Of a DNA stretch of 11,696 bases, positions 7,103-11,696 are shown piece after piece. Position numbers and translations under genes: made by a program. The notes below the pieces were generated by a model, which searched no databases, had not been told where the DNA came from, and worked only from the letters and a program-made list of their open reading frames with translations. Numbering within the stretch: position 1 is the first letter of the stretch; every line of letters starts with the position of its first letter. Source of the stretch: Lachnospiraceae bacterium UBA3802 (GTDB lineage Bacteria; Bacillota; Clostridia; Lachnospirales; Lachnospiraceae); contig DFEM01000109.1 of the NCBI GenBank assembly GCA_002369155.1, positions 1 to 11,696 on the forward strand. The letters run 5' to 3'.

Positions 7103-7136
7103 AAAAAGGAGACCCTATGCTTCAGGCCTCCTTTTT
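7103..7136. terminator. Bidirectional rho-independent terminator
   Basis: AAAAAGGAG (7103-7111) pairs perfectly with CTCCTTTTT (7128-7136). CC (7113-7114) with GG (7125-7126) extends the stem past one A-C mismatch around a 10-base loop. A-run and T-run flank the core symmetrically, so it can stop transcription from the plus-strand run ending at 7083 and from the minus-strand DUF402 gene ending at 7171. Confidence 0.88.
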
Positions 7137-7170
7137 AGATTTCAGGAGATTATGAACCAATAGAATTTAT

Positions 7171-7650
7171 CTATTCTATAAACGAATTAAGCAGATCCGC
7201 ATATTTCGAAAAACTGCCCGAATATGCAATCTTTAAAAGTCTGTCCGCACGAATCAGCGACTTGTGCATCAGTTCATCGCTGATAAGACCGTCCTTATGC
7301 GCGGATGCAAGTTCATCCATATCCAGAAGATGCACTTCGCCGTTTTCGTTGATTGTTACGTCCAAAAGCAAATCAAGCGTTGTACAGCTTCCTTCTTCTT
7401 TATCAAAATAAAACTCAACGATATCGCAGTACCATTTGTGCAGCGAACCGTCTTTTCTTAAAAATTTACTGATTTTGAATCCTTCTTCGGGGAGATAAAG
7501 CGAATAGCCGTGATCGATATCTTTTCTGGGGTTTATGGTGTTCCATTTTGTTACCATCATCTTTTCATCGGAATAAAGCACCGTATCTCTGTCGAGACGA
7601 ATGTTTTCGCACGGTATAATTCTTTTTCGATAAAAAATCAGGTCTGACAT
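7171..7650 (-). CDS. DUF402 domain protein
   Basis: A 159-residue soluble protein with the DUF402 fold. The characteristic segment runs from KWYCDIVEFYFD (72-83) through LDLLLDVTI (92-100) to HLLDMDELASAHKDG (107-121), containing the acidic residues Asp93, Asp97, Asp110, Asp112 and Glu113 that bind divalent metal in family members. One characterised branch (Ntdp of staphylococci) hydrolyses nucleoside tri- and diphosphates; another is the FomD-type enzyme. Which activity applies here cannot be told. The first 40 residues are less typical. The start at 7650 has a GGGGT motif upstream and its own promoter. It is the only gene on this strand between the two plus-strand blocks, converging on the terminator at 7103 and diverging from the atp operon. 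Confidence 0.8.
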   Translation of the reverse strand: MSDLIFYRKRIIPCENIRLDRDTVLYSDEKMMVTKWNTINPRKDIDHGYSLYLPEEGFKISKFLRKDGSLHKWYCDIVEFYFDKEEGSCTTLDLLLDVTINENGEVHLLDMDELASAHKDGLISDELMHKSLIRADRLLKIAYSGSFSKYADLLNSFIE

Positions 7651-7702
7651 ATTTTACCCCACATATTGTGAAACCTAACTACGAAACACACTATATCCAA
7701 CA

Positions 7703-7731
7703 ATATTACACATAAAAATTGAAAAAGTCAA
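7703..7731 (-). promoter_or_regulatory. Predicted promoter of the DUF402 gene
   Basis: On the minus strand TTGACT (7731-7726, 5/6) and TAATAT (7708-7703, 4/6) are 17 bases apart. The start would be near 7696, leaving a leader of about 46 bases. The -35 box overlaps the left arm of the inverted repeat at 7729-7758. Confidence 0.5.
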
Positions 7732-7758
7732 ATTTTCGTAAAACAATATGAAAATTTG
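7729..7758. repeat. Perfect 9-bp inverted repeat in the divergent promoter region
   Basis: CAAATTTTC (7729-7737) and GAAAATTTG (7750-7758) are exact reverse complements separated by 12 bases. The half-site centres are 21 bases apart, two helical turns, as in operators of dimeric repressors. It overlaps the DUF402 -35 box and lies 45 bases upstream of the atp -35 box. AT-richness raises the odds of chance. Confidence 0.5.
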
Positions 7759-7774
7759 TCTGAAAGGGCAAAAA

Positions 7775-7858
7775 ATGGACTACGACAAAGTGACGAAATT
7801 GCTGGACAAACACACCAAAAATTTGTATAATTTTGTTATGTTTGCGATAGTATGTTAA
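7775..7858 (+). CDS. Possible 27-residue small ORF upstream of the atp operon
   Basis: An ATG at 7775 opens 27 codons ending in TAA at 7856-7858, just before the atpZ ribosome site. A fair ribosome site (AAAGGG, 7763-7768) lies about seven bases upstream. The peptide begins MDYDKVTKLLDKH, a charged amphipathic stretch, and ends in a hydrophobic segment, YNFVMFAIVC. Against it: the best atp promoter (7803-7831) lies inside the ORF, so transcripts from there would not carry it, and only a weak promoter is seen upstream (TTGAAA 7719-7724, AACAAT 7742-7747). It may be a leader peptide or chance. Confidence 0.22.
   Translation: MDYDKVTKLLDKHTKNLYNFVMFAIVC
7803..7831 (+). promoter_or_regulatory. 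Predicted atp operon promoter
   Basis: TGGACA (7803-7808, 5/6) and a perfect TATAAT (7826-7831) are 17 bases apart. Transcription would start near 7838 and leave about 33 bases before the atpZ GTG at 7871. Confidence 0.7.
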
Positions 7859-7870
7859 AGAGGTTGGAAT

Positions 7871-8083
7871 GTGTCAAAGATAGTTAAAATACTCTCTTTT
7901 GTTTCACAGTTTACGTTGATAATGTTAATACCTACGATAGGGTGTTTCTTCTTAGGGTATTATCTCGACAGAAAATTCGGCACTTCTTTCCTTGCGATAA
8001 TTTTGTTTTTCGTGGGAGCGGCCGGAGGAATGACCGGTGTGTACAAGTTAGTCAAAAGTACATTCAAGGATAACGAAGAATGA
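7871..8083 (+). CDS. atpZ: AtpZ/AtpI-family small membrane protein
   Basis: A 70-residue protein with two membrane helices (about 8-31 and 38-60) joined by a GYYLDRKFGTS turn, which matches the AtpZ/AtpI family encoded first in many atp operons. Family members are proposed to help assemble the c-ring or to carry divalent cations; the role here is inferred. The start is GTG at 7871, seven bases after AGAGG (7859-7863). An ATG at 7869 is in another frame and stops after four codons. The stop overlaps the next start (ATGA, 8080-8083), so translation is coupled to atpI. Confidence 0.8.
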   Translation: MSKIVKILSFVSQFTLIMLIPTIGCFFLGYYLDRKFGTSFLAIILFFVGAAGGMTGVYKLVKSTFKDNEE

Positions 8084-8538
8084 ATTATTTCAAGCAGACG
8101 TTAAGAGAACTTCAAATCGGTGTGATTATTCTCGGTGTATTGAATATTGTTATCGGGATGTGGTTTCCCAAAAGCATGATTCAATATGTACTCGGCGGGT
8201 TGCTGGGAACTGTTACGGCTCTCGTGATGACCGACAACATGGCCAGAGCTATAGTGAGAGCGGTATCGGATGAACAGAAAGCCACAGCGCGAATCAGAAT
8301 CGCATTCTTTTTGAGATATATAATAGCGATAGTCGTTATGGTTGTTGCCTGCGTATCTCCGTATGTCAATCCGATTGCTACTTTCATCGGAATATTCTCT
8401 TTGAAATTTGCGACGTATCTTACGCCGTTAATACATAAAATAAATTTGAAAATAAATCCCAATTCTCTTGAGTCCGACGGCTCGGAGGATTGCGAGGAGG
8501 AACAAAATGACTCCGAATCTGTTGCTATCGGGCGCTGA
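8080..8538 (+). CDS. atpI: ATP synthase subunit I (AtpI)
   Basis: A 152-residue integral membrane protein with four predicted helices (about 10-28, 34-51, 74-93, 98-118) and a Glu/Asp-rich tail (from about 130). Topology and position fit the ATP synthase I chain family, whose members assist assembly of the c-ring, notably in Na+ ATP synthases. Sequence conservation in this family is low, so the name rests partly on context. It overlaps atpZ by four bases and atpB by 32 bases. The acidic tail codons therefore also hold the atpB ribosome site (GAGGAGG, 8495-8501) and its first ten codons. Confidence 0.72.
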   Translation: MNYFKQTLRELQIGVIILGVLNIVIGMWFPKSMIQYVLGGLLGTVTALVMTDNMARAIVRAVSDEQKATARIRIAFFLRYIIAIVVMVVACVSPYVNPIATFIGIFSLKFATYLTPLIHKINLKINPNSLESDGSEDCEEEQNDSESVAIGR

Positions 8539-9292
8539 CGGCGTCGATTTCATGATCCATGGTATATTCAAATACAGTCTGTTCGGTCATGAAGTATGGA
8601 TTACAACTTCACATGTTTGTCTTTTGATCGTGGTAGTGTGTCTGCTCGTATTCTTTTTTGTAGGCGGACAGGTTTTCAAACACGCAAAAGCGGTTCCCGG
8701 ATATTTCCAGTGCGCACTTGAATTTGCGGTTGAATTCCTTGACGGAATCACCGAAGGAGCAATGGGCGCAAAAGGAAAAGGATTCAGAAACTACATCGGT
8801 ACGCTCTTTATCTTTATTCTGTTTTCGAATATTTCCGGATTGCTTGGTTTAAGACCTCCCACAGCCGATTACGGCGTGACGCTTCCGCTCGGTCTTATCA
8901 CATTCTCACTTATCAGAATAAACGAAGTCAGATTTAACAGCCCCTGGGCTATCTGGAAGGACAAATGTTCGCCTCTTCCGCCCTGGCTTCCCATCTGGCT
9001 TCCGATCAATATCATCGGTGACTGCGCCGTACCCGTTTCTCTTTCGCTTCGTCTTTTTGCGAACATCCTTTCCGGAACGGTTATGATGGCCCTGGTATAC
9101 GGACTTCTTTCAAAGATTGCGTACGCATGGCCCGCAGCACTTCATGTATACTTCGATCTTTTCTCGGGTGCCATCCAGACATACGTATTCTGTATGCTGA
9201 CGGTAACATATATCGGCAGTGCCATCGGAGACAACGAGGAAACGGTTTTCCAAAGACTTTTCAAGAAAAAGAATACGGAGAAGACCGCGTAA
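8507..9292 (+). CDS. atpB: F0F1 ATP synthase subunit a
   Basis: A 261-residue membrane stator subunit that forms the ion half-channels against the c-ring. The essential arginine is Arg182 in SLSLRLFANILSG (178-190). The next conserved helix has Gln224 in AIQTYVF (222-228), followed by TVTYIGSAI. At least five hydrophobic helices are visible (about 35-54, 96-116, 124-137, 165-203, 210-240). The start at 8507 is chosen over the in-frame 8468 because GAGGAGG lies five bases upstream and the earlier 13 residues are Arg-rich and unlike the family. The insert 145-164 (SPWAIWKDK, then Pro/Trp-rich) between helices is unusual in composition. A 62-base gap follows before atpE. Confidence 0.94.
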   Translation: MTPNLLLSGADGVDFMIHGIFKYSLFGHEVWITTSHVCLLIVVVCLLVFFFVGGQVFKHAKAVPGYFQCALEFAVEFLDGITEGAMGAKGKGFRNYIGTLFIFILFSNISGLLGLRPPTADYGVTLPLGLITFSLIRINEVRFNSPWAIWKDKCSPLPPWLPIWLPINIIGDCAVPVSLSLRLFANILSGTVMMALVYGLLSKIAYAWPAALHVYFDLFSGAIQTYVFCMLTVTYIGSAIGDNEETVFQRLFKKKNTEKTA

Positions 9293-9330
9293 TCATTACA
9301 AACGTACTAAATTTTGAAATTAACATATAA

Positions 9331-9609
<279 letters not shown>

Positions 9610-9646
9610 TCAGAAAAGAAAATTTTAAAGGAGGCAGGGCTTAATT

Positions 9647-10168
9647 ATGAGCAGACTATTCAACCTGGATTTTCAGCTTCTTCATGATTCCGTCCTGACA
9701 CTTATTGCCGTATTTGTTCTTTTCCTCGGCGGTTCGTTCTTCTTTTTCAATCCTGCAAGAAAGTTTCTCGACAAGAGAAAACAAAGCATTGCGGATGACA
9801 TTGAGGCGGCTGAGAAAGAAAAGAGCGAGGCAGAGCGTCTCAAGAATGAGTATGAAGAAAAACTGAAAAACGTTGATGCTGAAGTCGAAGGCATTCTTTC
9901 GGATGCGAGACAGAGAGCTTTGGCTAATGAGAACAGAATAGTTGCCGATGCACGTGAAGAAGCGGGCAAGATTATAGATAATGCCCATCGTGAAGCAAAC
10001 CTTGAAAAGCAGAAGGTGGCTGACGAGGTCAAGCAGGAAGTCATCAATGTTGCGGAAGCCATGGCAGGTAAGATTGTGGCAGCCTCAATGAGTGATGCGG
10101 ATCAGAGACGTCTGTTGGATGAAACCTTAAAAGGAATGGGTGAGGATACATGGCTAAATCAGCAATAA
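9647..10168 (+). CDS. atpF: F0F1 ATP synthase subunit b
   Basis: A 173-residue peripheral-stalk subunit: one N-terminal membrane helix (about 13-34, ending in FFFFNPARKFLDKR) and a long charged coiled coil (about 40-150) rich in Glu, Lys and Ala, including ADAREEAGKIIDNA (100-113), typical of b subunits. It joins the a subunit in the membrane to delta and alpha on F1. The ribosome site AAAGGAGG (9627-9634) is 12 bases from ATG, longer than usual, but no better start is seen. The 3' end overlaps atpH by 19 bases. Confidence 0.94.
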   Translation: MSRLFNLDFQLLHDSVLTLIAVFVLFLGGSFFFFNPARKFLDKRKQSIADDIEAAEKEKSEAERLKNEYEEKLKNVDAEVEGILSDARQRALANENRIVADAREEAGKIIDNAHREANLEKQKVADEVKQEVINVAEAMAGKIVAASMSDADQRRLLDETLKGMGEDTWLNQQ

Positions 10169-10695
10169 CCACATACGGTGAGGCTTTGTTTCAGATTGCG
10201 GTCGAATCCTCTTCGTGCTTGCCGATGCTTGAAGAAGTAACGGAATTGAAAAAAATTCTTTCCGATAACCCTGAACTTGGCTCGGTTATGCTTAACCCCA
10301 GGTTTTCAAAGGAAGAGCATTCGGAGATTATTTCAAACGTTTTCAAGGGCAGAATCGACGACAAATTATTCTCGTTTCTCGAGTTGCTTGTCAACAAAGG
10401 AAGATACAATTATCTTGAAGAGATTCTCGATTATTTTGTATCCCGAGTGAAAGAACATTTGCACATAGGACAGGCTTCGGTTACAAGTGCGATTGAAATC
10501 GACGAAGAAATGAAGAAAAGGATAAAAGAAAAACTTTTATCCACCACCGATTACAAAGAGATTGAGATTGAATACATTACGGATCCTTCTCTTATTGGCG
10601 GTATGGTAATTAGAATTAAAGACAGAATTGTGGATAATTCCGTACGTACGAAAATAGAAAACATCAGCAGGGATTTACACAAAATTCAACTATAA
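10150..10695 (+). CDS. atpH: F0F1 ATP synthase subunit delta (OSCP-type)
   Basis: A 181-residue subunit linking the top of F1 to the b stalk. The N-terminal helical domain starts TTYGEALFQIA (7-17) and includes LNPRFSKEEH (48-57). The C-terminal region includes the EYITDPSLIGGMVIRIKDRIVDNS stretch (140-163), diagnostic for delta/OSCP, with GG at 150-151. The ATG lies within atpF, and a GGTGAGG ribosome site (10139-10145) sits in the end of that gene, so translation is likely coupled. It is 22 bases upstream of atpA. Confidence 0.93.
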   Translation: MAKSAITTYGEALFQIAVESSSCLPMLEEVTELKKILSDNPELGSVMLNPRFSKEEHSEIISNVFKGRIDDKLFSFLELLVNKGRYNYLEEILDYFVSRVKEHLHIGQASVTSAIEIDEEMKKRIKEKLLSTTDYKEIEIEYITDPSLIGGMVIRIKDRIVDNSVRTKIENISRDLHKIQL

Positions 10696-10717
10696 AAGAG
10701 AAAGGTGTTAAAGATCC

Positions 10718-11696
10718 ATGAATTTAAAACCGGAAGAAATAAGTTCTGTGATTAAGGATCAGATAAAAAGATACGCTGACAAAATGGTCGTATCCAATGT
10801 CGGTACGGTTATTCAGGTCGCTGACGGTATAGCAAGAATTCACGGTCTCGAGACAGCCATGCAGGGTGAACTTCTTGAGTTCCCCGGCGAAGTATACGGC
10901 ATGGTTATGAACCTCGAGGAAGACAATGTCGGTGCCGTACTTCTCGGCAATCAGCGTAATATTAGCGAAGGCGATATCGTTAAGACCACCGGAAGAGTTG
11001 TTGAAGTTCCCGTAGGCGATGCACTGATCGGAAGAGTTGTAAATGCTCTCGGACAGCCTATCGACGGCAAGGGACCCATCAATACAGATAAGTTCCGTCA
11101 GATCGAGCGTGTAGCAAGCGGTGTTATTACAAGAAAATCCGTTGATACTCCTCTTCAGACGGGTATAAAGGCTATCGACTCCATGGTTCCCATCGGAAGA
11201 GGCCAGAGAGAACTTATCATCGGCGATCGTCAGACAGGTAAGACTGCGATTGCAATCGATACGATTATCAATCAGAAGGGACAGAACGTAAAATGTATTT
11301 ACGTTGCCATCGGTCAGAAAGCTTCGACTGTTGCAAATATCGTTAAGACACTCGAAGAATTCGGTGCGATGAGCTATACAACCGTTGTTGCTTCCACAGC
11401 ATCGGAACTTGCACCCCTTCAGTACATAGCTCCGTATGCAGGATGTGCCATCGGAGAAGAATGGATGGAAAAAGGAGAAGACGTTCTCGTAATCTACGAT
11501 GACTTAAGTAAGCATGCTACGGCATACCGTACACTCTCCTTGCTCCTTCGCAGACCGCCCGGAAGAGAAGCGTACCCCGGCGACGTATTCTACTTACATT
11601 CAAGACTTCTCGAAAGAGCAGCCAGAATGAGCGAAGAATACGGCGGAGGTTCCCTTACGGCGCTTCCCATTATCGAGACACAGGCAGGCGACGTTT
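10718..11696 (+). CDS. atpA: F0F1 ATP synthase subunit alpha, N-terminal part
   Basis: The first 326 codons of the alpha subunit; the window ends inside the gene. The start is ATG at 10718, preceded by AAAGG about 12 bases upstream. Visible in order: the N-terminal helix ([19 protein letters not shown]), the beta-barrel with [16 protein letters not shown], the Walker A loop GDRQTGKT at 169-176 (same numbering as in E. coli), the [11 protein letters not shown]alker B region, and [12 protein letters not shown], which is conserved in alpha. Alpha binds non-catalytic nucleotide and alternates with beta in the F1 hexamer. Order after atpH is the standard one, so atpG, atpD and atpC are expected downstream of the window. 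Confidence 0.97.
   Translation, partial: MNLKPEEISSVIKDQIKRYADKMVVSNVGTVIQVADGIARIHGLETAMQGELLEFPGEVYGMVMNLEEDNVGAVLLGNQRNISEGDIVKTTGRVVEVPVGDALIGRVVNALGQPIDGKGPINTDKFRQIERVASGVITRKSVDTPLQTGIKAIDSMVPIGRGQRELIIGDRQTGKTAIAIDTIINQKGQNVKCIYVAIGQKASTVANIVKTLEEFGAMSYTTVVASTASELAPLQYIAPYAGCAIGEEWMEKGEDVLVIYDDLSKHATAYRTLSLLLRRPPGREAYPGDVFYLHSRLLERAARMSEEYGGGSLTALPIIETQAGDV

Noticed and set aside
8468..8506. Upstream in-frame start for atpB
   Set aside because: It adds 13 Arg-rich residues inside the atpI reading frame without a ribosome site; GAGGAGG directly precedes the ATG at 8507.

Overview
The window looks like chromosomal core sequence from an anaerobic Firmicute of the class Clostridia, most likely Lachnospiraceae-like (Butyrivibrio/Roseburia relatives). 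The grounds are low-to-moderate GC, strong AGGAGG ribosome binding sites, TTGACA/TATAAT-type promoters, and gene content: MecA, a two-domain Sua5, RpiB, Upp, a ComEB-type dCMP deaminase and an F-type ATP synthase operon whose c subunit carries sodium ligands. The genus is inference. I see no mobile element, CRISPR array, tRNA or rRNA, and the codon use looks homogeneous.

Layout. (1) 1-771, minus strand: mecA with its own promoter, and possibly the first codons of a further minus-strand gene at the left edge. (2) 772-1263: a 492-base intergenic region holding the divergent mecA promoter, a near-consensus plus-strand promoter at 896-924 that drives no obvious ORF, a potentially structured untranslated RNA (about 931-1112), and a separate promoter for the next gene. 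(3) 1264-7083, plus strand: a run of six genes: a membrane-anchored SH3b/GH18 protein, Sua5/TsaC, ribose-5-phosphate isomerase B, uracil phosphoribosyltransferase, dCMP deaminase, and a secreted coiled-coil protein with a SleB/CwlJ-type hydrolase domain. It ends at a strong, probably bidirectional terminator (7103-7136). (4) 7171-7650, minus strand: a DUF402 protein converging on that terminator. (5) 7651-7870: a divergent promoter region with a perfect 9-bp inverted repeat, a possible 27-codon ORF and the atp promoter. (6) 7871-11696, plus strand: atpZ-atpI-atpB-atpE-atpF-atpH-atpA, with atpA cut by the window edge.

How it fits together. The sua5-rpiB-upp-atp order recalls the ywlC...rpiB(ywlF)...upp-atp region of Bacillus subtilis, so most of the window is an old Firmicute neighbourhood with lineage-specific insertions: two cell-envelope genes, the deaminase and DUF402. 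Functions are housekeeping: t6A tRNA modification, the pentose phosphate pathway, pyrimidine salvage, envelope remodelling and ATP synthesis. The c subunit has the residues of a sodium-coupled enzyme, which points to a sodium-based membrane energetics.

I do not see a clear undescribed multi-gene system. The items most worth a second look are the orphan promoter with its foldable RNA at 896-1112, the sodium signature in AtpE, and the dyad and small ORF in front of the atp operon.
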